Shown: in pieces, positions 34,601 to 45,300 of the stretch
Layout of the letters: every line of letters begins with the position of its first letter
How positions within the stretch are numbered: position 1 is the first letter of the stretch
Translations under genes and position numbers: made by a program
From: Haliclystus octoradiatus
Taxonomy: Eukaryota > Cnidaria > Staurozoa > Stauromedusae > Haliclystidae
Assembly (NCBI GenBank): GCA_916610825.1
Contig: OU744446.1
Location: forward strand, 31,324,445-31,388,444
Direction: 5' to 3'
DNA length: 64,000 nucleotides
The notes under the pieces: generated by a model
Seen by the model: only the letters and a program-made list of their open reading frames with translations
Database searches by the model: none
Told to the model about the DNA's origin: nothing

Positions 34601-36908
34601 GATTGCACCCTCCAAAATGCTTTTAATCTCGCTTTTTCAAATGCAATGTAAAGTTGGTTCTGTTTTGAGGAATAATTTTAGCCTTTTTTGTAATATTCCT
34701 TTTAAATTTATTATGAAAATTTGAATTTTGAAAAGTTTAATGACTGTCGCTTATGGTCCGGGATTTTTTCCGGGACCATATTTTTATTGTGCGGGATAAA
34801 TGAAGGATGTGACTAGGCTTACTAGGCCAACATATCACAAATCTTTGAATTTATTTGTCTACTTCTGTTTACGTATTCAAAACAATCCCCTTATAATGTC
34901 TTCCCATAAATTATGTCATCCTTCCATGCTGGACCCCCGAAAATTTAGTTCGTGACCTACAATATATGATGCGGCATTGGTGTGGTGGCAAGGCCGTTGG
35001 ACCGCGGCCCGCAGGGTCTCGGGTTCAATCCCTGGCCGGAGAACTATAGGTTGGCGTCAAGAAGGGCATCCGGCTATAAACGCACACAAGGATCAAAATA
35101 CTAACCCATTTAACCAACCACCCCGGTGAAAAAAAGCTGCAAGCTTACCCGGTTTGTGGATAAATGATAAATCCCAAAAAAAAAATTCCAAAAAATAATG
35201 AAAAACAGGCTGTTCATTGTTCATGACCTTTTTACAATCTGTCAATTAACTGTATAGCCTACATGAAAATTTAATTAGTTTCTTGATTTTCATGAACTAT
35301 TCATAAGCTTTTTCAAAAACTTCTGTAGGCCTCATAGACTTGCATAAACTGCTGGTTTCATTGACAAACTTCAACACATAGTGACGATGGGCATCCATAA
35401 CGTAATGGCTGACGCAAAGGACCAAAACAGAGACTTGAAAGCCGGTGAAATTTCAAGCCACCTTTTGAGCAATTTTTGTTTCTGAATGAAGCAGATTTTT
35501 TTTTGATAAAATAGTTATGTATGACTACCAATTTCAAATTGCATCAACCATGAGTTAAAATATTCATTTTTTAATCGTATCTGAAGGTAAAGAGTAATAG
35601 TATTTTTTTTTTTTTGTATTCCTTTTGTCTCTCAGTGTGATTTTAAATTATTCATAAGTGTTTGAAAATAATTGTGATCCTTTGAACAGATCTCGCTTCG
35701 CTGGCAGGAAAATCCTATTTAAACTATCTTTCTATGACAGTGAGAACATATTGCTTAGAGTTTAGATTGGAAAAGAGTTTATAGGAGAGATCAAATAATC
35801 TTGAAAATGTCAATGAGGACCATAGTGGAATCCATGTGTGTTACACCGGATATATCCGGCGTAGAACTGAGTTGATTTTACACCAATTCGGTTTCTTTGG
35901 TGTGAAAATTTAATAATTTTCTATAGTTTTCAACTAAATTTGGGCTTTTTGGCGTATTCTTGATTAATGACTTGGCGTGACGTACCGTAATTTTGGCGTA
36001 AATTTTAGCGCTAAAATAAGTCCTTTGCGTCAGCCACTGTTCCCCATGTTGCGTATTTTTGTCAGCAGTCTATGTAAGCCTATGGTAGGCCTACAGGTTT
36101 CCAGGAAGAATCTTGCCAAAATAATGCATATATGGGCTCAAAAAGAACAACTATCCACACATTCTAAGCAGGGTCCCGACAAAAGTAGAAATCCTGTAGT
36201 CCTAGATTCTTGAAGGCTAGAGCAAATTCAGAAGAAGAAAATTGATAATTTTATATCGTATTGGTCAAACCTCATCTAACAAATTCAGTAGAATATGTTA
36301 AAATGCTCTTAGGTTTCTAGAATACTGAATCTTACGTCGAACCCTGATTCTAAGAAAGCATATGATACAATACTGTTACTGTTTGACCATTTGTTTTTCA
36401 TTTCAAGGTGTCACCTGATAAAGTCAAACTTGGTCAAGAAATTGTGAGTTTGATTCGAGATAATCAACATGCAATTGTTTTACATCATAATAGATTGGCA
36501 ACACACGAATGGCAGAAAATACGGTATAATTTTTCAGTATTAAATTATAAAATTCGCGTCGTACCAAGTAAAATTACAATGAAGGCTATGGAAGGTACTG
36601 CATTTGTAAATATGATATCATTATTCCGTGGTACGTCAGCTATTTTATATGGTAACAATGGAAATGCAAACAAGTGTCTAGAGTTATTGAAAAAATCTCC
36701 ACAATTACATATGCTTGGTGGTAAAATTGATAATACCTTATTGACATCTGAACAAATAAGAGAATATGCAAAATTACCAACACTAGAACAATCTAGGCAA
36801 GAACTTGTGAGTATTTTAAATTCACCAGCTGCCAGATTAAGTCAATTATTACAACAAAATCAACAACGACTGGTTGGTTTACTAGATCAACATTCTCAGC
36901 CATCATAA
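28627..36908 (+). CDS. MRPL10: Mitochondrial ribosomal protein L10 (uL10m)
   Basis: The start exon 28627-28681 encodes MNKLFRLKVTSNSLPSIT, a basic, Ser/Thr-rich mitochondrial presequence, and ends at CGTAAGT. The main exon 36408-36908 (166 codons and stop) matches uL10m along its length: LGQEIVSLIRDNQHAIV (human LRREIAAVFQDNRMIAV), NYKIRVVPSKI, then LGGKIDNTLL (human LGGCIDDTIL) and YAKLPTLEQ (human YSKLPSLPL). A tentative exon, 34104-34183, fits both neighbouring phases (1 in, 0 out). With it the protein is 211 aa, against 261 in human. That exon is weakly conserved, so another middle exon may be missed. The protein forms the base of the L7/L12 stalk in the mitochondrial large subunit. Intron 1 hosts the LTR element. 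Confidence 0.88.
28843..29600 (+). repeat. Direct pair of G-rich repeats in MRPL10 intron 1
   Basis: Two diverged copies of about 250-300 bp (roughly 28843-29140 and 29338-29600) share the order GGGGCGG..., AGATCAAATTTGACTTCA, AAATCCATCATTTCAGCAAA, GGCAATCACGAGAAAAAT and CGCCATGCTTTG. Weaker pieces recur at 30050-30220. Open frames inside are not conserved between copies, so this is non-coding. Confidence 0.6.
31726..32219 (-). repeat. LTR, 3' copy in the sense of the element's ORF
   Basis: This 494-bp repeat starts TGTTTCGTCGTTACGACTTT and ends ATCAAAACA in plus-strand reading. It is nearly identical to 33569-34062. CGCAA precedes it. Confidence 0.88.
32413..33291 (-). CDS. Unrecognised 292-aa ORF of the LTR element
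   Basis: This is the only long ORF of the element and it is uninterrupted, as expected for a young or maintained copy. Residues 1-100 look helical and soluble, with MYFEEDNEDIAREWERQTQE at the start, several Trp and Cys (including CQECFDVL) and no zinc knuckle. Residues about 105-220 are disordered, acidic and rich in Asn, Asp and Ser, with repeated DEI and NDD tracts. The last 50 residues are compact and Cys-containing (CKFIKMFY, then YCLNCVEVDEKVLFYYF). I recognise no gag, envelope, protease or polymerase motif. It may be a highly diverged gag-like protein or a captured host sequence. The start codon follows a leader of about 277 bp containing tandem repeats. Confidence 0.7.
   Translation of the reverse strand: MYFEEDNEDIAREWERQTQECLKFGETFKTLTNMKMNCDEKLRTWEGMLTVLEMTFGNFDVATRKATHLQLFNTEVLDECQECFDVLHEILRNNCFEKIAEVSLSATQNKSNNGMTAKHENNDVTTSKSHDEIASQNNDDVIVKVSNDEIDAVSNTDQDQSRFGIITEYSDQEIIRKRNEKYKEDEGGSKVDDVSVPIENYGTYIIDEKDVDKNNYETGIINKKDSEIGNGSEGTIYENMKPRLHNEIEQTTKHVRCKFIKMFYDNIKVTERYCLNCVEVDEKVLFYYFGPD
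33354..33567. repeat. About five 40-bp tandem repeats in the LTR-element leader
   Basis: Units of about 40 bp of the form AAACTCTAAATAGTTTAAAA then CTCTTTCTTCTTCTTGAATT occur about 5.5 times. The last partial unit abuts the LTR at 33569. In the element's sense orientation they fill most of the space between the 5' LTR and the ORF. Confidence 0.8.
33569..34062 (-). repeat. LTR, 5' copy in the sense of the element's ORF
   Basis: This 494-bp repeat is followed by CGCAA (34063-34067). I see differences from the other copy at three positions, in GGGCATAGTC, AAGTTACTG and GAAATATATC. Confidence 0.88.
34104..34183 (+). other. Tentative exon 2 of MRPL10
   Basis: An AACTTTTAG acceptor and a CAG|GTTAGT donor bound an 80-bp stretch open in the one frame needed to join exon 1 (phase 1) to the main exon (phase 0). 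It encodes ...LAITCQKRADRRPLKQ. It does not resemble the usual conserved segment well, so splice phase is the main support. Confidence 0.45.
34969..35193 (+). mobile_element. tRNA-derived SINE (SINE-2)
   Basis: The head TGGTGTGGTGGCAAGGCCGT resembles a tRNA 5' half, and GGGTTCAATCCC is a good B box. The body contains CATCCGGCTATAAA and ACCAACCACCCCGGTG. It ends in GATAAATCCC with an A-rich tail. A diverged copy lies at 63702. Confidence 0.7.
36169..36345. mobile_element. TCCGAC-family MITE, 177 bp
   Basis: It starts CAGGGTCCCGACAAAAG and ends ACGTCGAACCCTG. Inside is GGCTAGAGCAAATTCAGAAG, as in the copy at 22677. It lies 63 bp upstream of the main MRPL10 exon. Confidence 0.65.
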
Positions 36909-37145
36909 TAAGATTTCATGTTACATCAACAATTTTATATGAAGTTGCTTAAGGTATGCTTTTTAAAATGCTTATTTTGATGTTCTGGAAACATTGGCCC
37001 ATTTCCAAAATATTTAGCACAGAATTTCAGAGAAGTGGGACTTTAATGACTAATCAAGACTTTTAATATTAGTGCTTTAATTCATTGAGTGATTATTTAT
37101 TTGTAAACATTCAAGGTACAATGTAAGTAACTATGTAAATTAAAA

Positions 37146-37151
37146 AATAAA
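37146..37151 (+). terminator. Candidate poly(A) signal of MRPL10
   Basis: AATAAA about 240 bases past the MRPL10 stop codon. Confidence 0.55.
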
Positions 37152-37542
37152 TATATATCTATTTGAGGTTTGTTAAATGGGATTTTAATTTTTCTAGAAA
37201 TCAAAATGAATAGAAATAATTTTTCTAATCTGTCAGCTGGATTAATATATAGATTATTCATGAATTATGCATTTTCAATATAATCCTGTGGAAATGTTCA
37301 TGAGAAAATAAATGACAAGGCCAGTACAAAGTCGAAATATTCAAATTTTTTATCCAAAATTATTACTTATGGACATCAAATTTGCAAGTATTTAAAATTC
37401 ATGCCATTTAATTTAAAATGGGACACAGCTCAAAATTTATTTTGAAAACCAATTGTTAGAAGGCTTCTGAATTTGCAAAGTCTAGTTCCTGGCACTCTGA
37501 CAAATAGCCCATAAATAGTAATTGAGATGGTATCAACCTAAC

Positions 37543-37830
37543 AAAGGCACCTACACACTCCTCTATTTCTATCACTGCAACACTGCAGATCAATTCAATT
37601 TCAACAGATTACATGATAGATAGGCCTCGATTATCTATGCGCAACGTTGTGCCACAGCTATTCACAATGTGATTCCCTTTGAACCATTCCATCCGTCATC
37701 CTTAGATGGTACTCATTTGATGTTTTAAATAAACTCAAGGCTGGGTTGCCTGTTGGAGGGTTTGAACCAGGGCCTATCAGATATGATCACATCTGAAGTT
37801 CGGTTCTCTGCCATCTGAGCTAACCTAGTT
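37543..37830 (-). mobile_element. SINE-1, full-length but diverged
   Basis: This reverse-oriented copy runs from GGCACCTACACACTCCTCTA through the body to the tRNA-like head, with B-box complement GGGTTTGAACC and A-box complement CATCTGAGCTAA. It is more diverged than the copies at 4054 and 44531. Confidence 0.7.
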
Positions 37831-38480
37831 TAGCACTCTGGTGCTATACTTGATAGCCATGCTTGGAGCTGCTGCTTGTTGTGTTGCTTACTCAAATGAC
37901 TCTGTATAGTTATTATTTATACAGGGTATTTCCAATGATCTGGAATAGTGTCTGGTAATTTGTTTATAGATTAAATTTTACTTGGCAAAACACCTGCCAT
38001 ATATGTTCATAAATTTTGATTTCACGCTTCATTTCTCTCATTATGCCTGTCTCTTTTGCACAAGTCTTTAATTCATAGTAATAAATTTAAATTTTTGTTA
38101 ATAAAGAGTTAAAATATGCCTGCTGTTCAAACTTTTTATCTGTTGGCAGTGTTTCTGTTTGGCAATTATATGCACAGATCTACTTCTATTTAATTGTGAT
38201 GGTGTTTTATGCAGTTCGGGATTGTGCCAAGCAACCATTTCCCCATCATGTTAAAAATACACCTGCATTAGTGGTCAATTCATCACTAGTGTATAATAAT
38301 TGAGGCTTCATTTATTTGGTATTTATATACACTTTTTTATTGCAGTTACTCACATTGCTTTTTGTACTGTATAATAAAAGAGCTATATATAACCCCTGCG
38401 AAAAGCAAATAATCCATGTGAATGAGTCAATGTTCCAGTGCTTAGAAGATGCTTAGCCCATATTGATGTAGTCTGCGTAC

Positions 38481-38790
38481 CTGGCCCCGATGTTTATTTC
38501 TAAAACCATAGGGTCTGTGAACTAATGTGTGATTCTCAGCCCATTGAAAATATCACCTATTTAAATTTGGTAAATTATTCACACTCCAATTCACACACTG
38601 TCACAAAACATCAATTGTCATAAATCACAAGTCTTCGTCAAACACGTCATAGTTATCAGCGGCGACAATGATCTTAATGATGAGACAACGTAATGCATAA
38701 ATTATATCCCAAACTCATGGGAACTTGTTGGGCTGAAAATCACACATTAGTTCACAGACCCTATGGTTTCAGAAAAAACCTAGGGGCTGG
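38481..38790. mobile_element. Inverted-repeat element, 310 bp
   Basis: The first about 65 bp (CTGGCCCCGATGTTTATTTC and on, through CCATAGGGTCTGTGAACTAA) are repeated inverted at the right end (TTAGTTCACAGACCCTATGG to GGGGCTGG). TAC flanks both sides. It is non-coding and probably a MITE. Confidence 0.7.
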
Positions 38791-39338
38791 TACGGACAGG
38801 CTAATATTGATGCCTCATTAGCTGATTCAGCGGATATCAGCTGAATAATATAATCAGGCAGTCAAGGGGTCACGTCCAAGGGATCATGAGGCATCTATAA
38901 AAGCCATAGGAAGTTAAAATTGTCTTTGATTTCTTTGAAACTGCTTTAATTCCACATTATTCACACTATTTAATTGAAATTAATAAAATGCACCATCAAA
39001 TTAAAAGGATAATATATATATATATATAGGCTATTGCAAATAAAAAAGTAATACAATAATTGACTTATCTTTGTTTTGGAATACAGTGAAAAATACGTGT
39101 TGATAATGTTTGAAAGTAACATTTAACCTATTGAACTATGTTTCGATTGTTTGTATTCGTTATTTGCTTTATTGTAGTAGTTCCTTCAACCTGTTTAATT
39201 CAAATTATAGCTCATTAAAAATTAACGTAGCATGTTGTCATCCAATAAATGGCCAAATATTATTTCTCTTCAATGTAAAGCTCATGTTAATGAGAGTATA
39301 ATAAACCTGTTAAACGTTCCTGGGAAGTGTTACAAATA

Positions 39339-39344
39339 TTTATT
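39339..39344 (-). terminator. Poly(A) signal of the kinase gene, very close to the stop
   Basis: AATAAA on the minus strand begins only 12 bases after the stop codon at 39357-39359. If used, the 3' untranslated region would be about 30-40 bases. Confidence 0.5.
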
Positions 39345-39356
39345 TTTGATACAAAT

Positions 39357-42300
39357 TTATAGTTCTTCTGATATCCCCAGCTCACAATATTCCTCATTTG
39401 TCAAATTTCCATCATAGGTAATTTCTGTAGTTTCTTCAGTTTTTGATAAAATATTTGATACAGTATCAATTGGGCTTGATTCACGTTCTTTGGTTCCTGT
39501 TTGATCTAACAAAGATGGATCCTCCTTGATTTCTTCTACTTGTGTCATTACTGTTTCCGTTTCATCAGTTGATAAATTCTTATTTTCTAAATTTGTGGTT
39601 ATAGATGCAAGTGTAACGTCTTCTAATGTTTTTGATGTTTTATCATTTTTCACTTCAGTCATAGAAGATGTTGTTTCATCATTTGTTTCATTTAATTCAT
39701 TAATCTCAGATGATGTTGTTGGTATTTTATTATCTGTCGAAGCTGCTAAGCCATCATTTGTTACCTTGTTTTCATTGTTGTTGTTATCAATGATGCTTGT
39801 ATCTATTTCTTCTGTTGAATGGATTAATTTACCACGCATTACTGTTTTTTGTTGGTTTGGCTTTTGTCGACGGGATTGGAACATGGAACCAAAGTGTCTT
39901 AATGCTTTAAATGCGTTTCTTGTTTTCTATAGAATTAGGAAAAATTGATATCAAAACAAGCAAGGAATATTCAGTATTCAAACATTTTTGTTTGGGCTAA
40001 TTTAATCAATTTATAGCACAAACTGAGGAGTTTAACAGTCACTGCAGTAATTATTTTTCTTTTGGCCTATATCAATTTTATTTTGCTTGATTTTAAATAT
40101 ACTATACTTTGAAACTCATATGTCATCTAACGTAAAATGAATTGGATAACTTCTGGTGACATTTCTTCTCAAAGATTTATTCTAGGTAACAATCAAATAA
40201 ATCACGTTCCACTGCAAGATGTTGCTAGAGAGATGTATATTACTGTCACAAAAGAGTCTTTGATGGTGAGTCAAAGTTCATTACAAATTATAGGCAAATA
40301 GTACTAGCTATAATTATGGTTACATTGTTCTCAGTTTGTGGGGTTGCGTCTACCATCCTACACATCCCCTGCAAAAATGGGTTAAGTTCATGATCTATCC
40401 AGGAACTCAATAACCTGTTCATGAACCTCAACAGTGGATGATAAACTCAGAATACCCATGCACCTTTTGAAGACAAAAAATGTTGTTGAATGTGCAAAAT
40501 AAGATGGAAACAGCTTCATGATCTCTTAAAGTGTATATCCCGGATATTGGGAGATTGCCTCTTTACATAGAGAAAAATTTTCTATTCGTACATGATCTTC
40601 TTGTGTTTTACTTTGCGCGATCATTTCTCCTTCAAAAATGCAGTCAAAGTGACGATTTTGGGTTAATTTTTGTGTCTCACTCTTTTTCCTCCAACAGGAA
40701 CCCGTTTATTCTCAACAAGAGAGTTCACACCAGAAAAAACACTAAACGTTTTACTTATTTTTCTCTAAATAAAAAACCGCTAAACCAAATGACAATCTGC
40801 TTTCGGAATGAAATTTTCAACGTTCAGCTGAAGATTTAGAGCTATATTTGATCAATATTCAAGATCCAGGTAAAGAGATATAAGCCAGTCAAAAGGTTTT
40901 AGTTTTGTATTTTTCGCAATCAAGTGCTCACACGATTAACACCTTTAAGACTTCGTCTAAGCATAGTTGGTATTGTTGATGCGTATTAAAAATAGTCACA
41001 CACCTTCAATAACCAGCAGCGATAACCTGCGTAGACGAAGTCGTAAAAAGGTGCTAATCACGTGAGCACTTGAGTGAGAAAAATCCAAAACTTTATCCTT
41101 GAATTTAGAGGCTTATTATATCTTTTCCTGGATCCCGTATATTGATTGAGTATAGCTCAAAATCTTGAGCTGAACGTTGAAAACATCATTCCGAAAGCAG
41201 ATTGCCATTTGGTTCAGCCGTCTTTTATTTAGAGAAAAATTAAGTAAAATGTTTAGTGTTTTTTCCGGTGTAAACCCTCTTGTGGAAAATAAATGGGTTC
41301 CTGTTCGAGGAAAAAGAGTGAGACACAAAATTGTAACTTTGATTGCATTTTTGAGGGGGAAATGCTTGCGCAAAGTAAAAATACAAGAATAACATGTACT
41401 GATAGAAAATTTTTCTCTATCTAAAGAAGCAATCTCCCAATATCCAGGATATACACTTTAATAAAGTTATATGTTTTTCAAGTAAACCCTCAAGATCTTT
41501 GAAATTGTGCAGTCCGAGCTATCCAGTCTCTGAATGATAATGATGTACTGTCTATGTATGACGTTAGACAATATTATTACAATGAGATTATACTCTTAAA
41601 TGCCTGTAGCAGCTATCAAACTTACATGCCAACGTCTCCTAGCAACATATTTCCGAAGATTTTTTGTATTTAATCTTGTTTCGCTTGCTTGTTCAAAACC
41701 CTGGATAAAAAGAGAATTATCAAAGACATAACAACCAAATCTGTCCCACCCAGCAGTGCCCCTTATCAGTTATAATCTGTTGTCAAGGTTTCTTCTCCTG
41801 TGGTACTTTGTATGAACAGTTTGTAAATTTCACAATCAATTCATGTACAGGTAATCAGCACTTCAAAATAAGTTAATGGACATTTCATGAACAATTGATT
41901 TATTATTTGTGAATGTAGAATAACACATGTTTTCATGAACTTTCGTGAACTGTTCTTGGAAACGTCCATGAAAAGTGCGTATTCTGACATTCATGAACTT
42001 ATTAAGTAAGGGTTGTGTCCCCATTCTGACCAGTTTCTATAGGCATACACTAGCTCATTATGAATCTTGGATATACTGAATTGCTACTTAAGACCTACTG
42101 AACACATACTGGAATGGTATTGGGTACTGAACTGGTACTGAAAAACTACTGAAAAGACCTAAAAATTCAAATTTACTGAATTGTGCCCACTTCTCCAGTA
42201 AGATTTCAATGTTTCAAGAATCGTAATAATATCTGATTAATCTGTATTTACTATTCCAGGTTAATAATGAAAATGGGTTTTATATAATCAGTTATATACT

Positions 42301-45300
42301 AACCATGCACCAAGGATGTTGAAATGCTTCGTTGATGGTGAGACGTGCCCTGTTATGATTATAAAAATATCACAATTGACGTATATAAAAATAATTTGCT
42401 TATCTTCACCATCTACATAACAGAGTATATTAAGCATGGATTTAACCACAAAATGGTCCAAGTACCAACACACAGCAGGGATACTGTGTATAGTTAGTGG
42501 CTTAATACCCCCTTATATAATCATATCTCGGTTAAGGATAATATTCATGAAATTTCATGGAAGAAGTTCATGAAAAGTAGTCATTTTAAGATTCATGAAC
42601 TGTTATTTTAAATTTGTCATGAGAAATTGATGTACTGTTTTTTACTTCAGACTGAAGAAAATCAGATTGGGCAAATCCTATACTTACTTTGGATCTCTGA
42701 CTATAAATTGACGAATGAAATCTTTTGCATCTTCGGAGACATGCTCAAATATTTCATCGCCATCGTCAAAATCCCATTCACATGCAGCAACATGTTGCAA
42801 TGTTTCTACATCTGTTTCACCCATAAATGGTGATAATCCACTCAATAGCACATAGGCTATAACACCCAATGACCACATGTCGCTTGCTAAACTGATTGGC
42901 TGAAAACTGATCACTTCAGGAGCTAACAAAAGCAAAGAAATAAAAATATATAAAATACAAAATTTCGAGGATGCAAATGTTTCACTGAACATGGGCTTAA
43001 TGTAAAATATATTGTTTACAATGTATTATTATTTTAAAAGGATATCTAAGTTCCTATGACAAGGATTTGACACTTCGCACGGATTTCCCTGTATGCACAA
43101 TGCACATTGTTAAGCATGGACTAAGAGCTAAGCACAACATTATGTCTATTATTTTATTAGTTTGATTGAATATTTATTTGTTTTCTTTCTGTGGATGTTC
43201 TAGATGTCCGGGACTGAATAGTAACTGATTTGGTTTGATCCCAGTGGCAAGTGGCAACATTTAGTTACCATGTAATATTGGTCTTTAAAGACAGGTATAT
43301 CTAATGGCCTCTTAGACAGGTAATTTACACACCTATATATATAAATATACATATACACAATATATACATATAAAACTGCTCGTTATCGTAACTTGGTTAT
43401 ACATGTAATGCCTTACCAACGAATTCTGGTGTTCCACATGCAACTCTAACATCGGCACCTGGTATCAATTGTTTTGCCATACCAAAATCAATTAATTTGA
43501 GTTCTTCATAACCAGGTCGATAGCCAGAGACACATAATATATTTTCTGGCTGTTAAAAAGTATGATAATATTGAATTGAAAAACACTTGATTTTTATGTT
43601 TTGACTACAGTAATTCATCGAATCAGGCAATTTGTAAATGTCAATCCTGAGGGTATGTCAAAATGATTCTTGTTGCTCCACTTTTCCTGCGAAAAACACT
43701 TCAGGAGTTCATGAACAGTTCATGAACTGTTTTTTTTCAGGGGTTATATGGACCTATTTTTATACATTTGTTATGACAACTAGCCTTCTTTTATTAAATG
43801 ATATTGCTCATATCTCAAAACCTTCTAAGCACTCACTTTTACGTAGGGAACTTTTAGATTTTTACAACAATATTTTGATTGATTTAAGTAGGCCCTATGT
43901 TTCACAATTGTTTTAAGCAAAAAATAGTCTTCATGTCCAATTTTCAAGCAATTTAGACTTGTGAGACAAAAATGCTCGATAATGGAACATGTCCAATAAA
44001 TTTTACTTGAAAAAAGTAAGAAAAATTTGAATCAAGTAAATTACTTTGTATTGACAAGACCCAAGAAGTGGAGTATACTATTTTTGTGTTTTCCTGTGTT
44101 CCTATATTCTACATACCTTTAAATCTAAATGCACAATCATTTTATCATGCATATGTTGCAAACCAAAAAATATTTGTCTTAAATATCGTACAACTTGTTT
44201 TTCTGTTAAGTTATCTTCTTCGATTACTTTTTCAAATAATTCTCCGCCAGTAACAAGTTCCATAATAATAATTAAATCTTTTTCATTTTCATAAGCATCT
44301 TGTAAACGTATCAATCTCTTATGATGTAATTTATTCATCATTAGTATTTCATCTAGTGTTTCACGCTTTGATTCTTCACTCGATTGAATAAATTTTGCTG
44401 CATAAATTTCATTCGTTAAACGATCTCGGCAACTTTGAACAATACCAAATTTTCCTCTATAAATAGAAAATGAAGTAAAATTTCTTTCATTAATTTTATA
44501 TCAATTCAGCCTTAACTTTATCTAAACATCTAAATAGTAATGTAGACGGTGTCGCCCTACCGAAGGCACCCGTACCACTCCTCTATATCTAGATGATTGG
44601 CTTTTTTCGCTGAGAGCAATGATTTTAAACGTTCTTTGTTGATCTCAGCGGCGACACTGCAGATCAAGTTCAACAGATTTCATGGCAGATGGGTCTTGAT
44701 TGTCAATGCGCAACGATGCTCCGCAGCTACTCACAATGCAATTCCCTCTGGACCATTCCATCCGCCATCAGAAGATGGTACTCATTTGATGTTTCAGATA
44801 AAGTCAAGGCTGAGTTGACCTTCGGGGGATTTGAACCACAGTCGATCAGATACGATCTGATCTGAAGTTCGGTTGCTCTGCCATCTGAGCTAATCCTCCT
44901 CTATCTATCTAAACATCAGCACGTGAGTACTACCTTATGAGGTCGAATGGAATGGTAGACTGCAGAGGGAATCGCTATTTGACAATCAAATATGCAGTGG
45001 GCACTGTGCACGTCTAAGATCATTATTTATGGTGCCACAGAAGTGCTTCATATAACCACGCTGTCAGATTGAAAATCTTTTGGATTGATTTTAAAATGCT
45101 TCATATTACTGAAGAAAAAAATGCTACCAAAATTTCCAGAATTTAGCTTAATTTGAACATGTTTTGAAGCATGATTATCATAACTTTACATTAGAAAACA
45201 AGGCTCGACAATTGAACACTGTCGAATTTGTGCTTGCACTTTGTGACGGCATGTATGGAATTAATGAGCAATTGGGTATTTACAATCATTGCTTCAGGTA

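Larger units (their letters stand above)
36909..39338. other. Convergent intergenic region, MRPL10 / kinase
   Basis: This begins with the MRPL10 3' untranslated region, with an AATAAA at 37146-37151. It then carries an old SINE-1 copy, an inverted-repeat element (38481-38790) and a short TA microsatellite near 39010. I see no further gene. Confidence 0.5.

Noticed and set aside
39526-39948. 140-aa plus-strand ORF
   Set aside because: Antisense shadow of the last kinase exon; its Ser/Val-rich sequence is the complement of the acidic Thr-rich tail.
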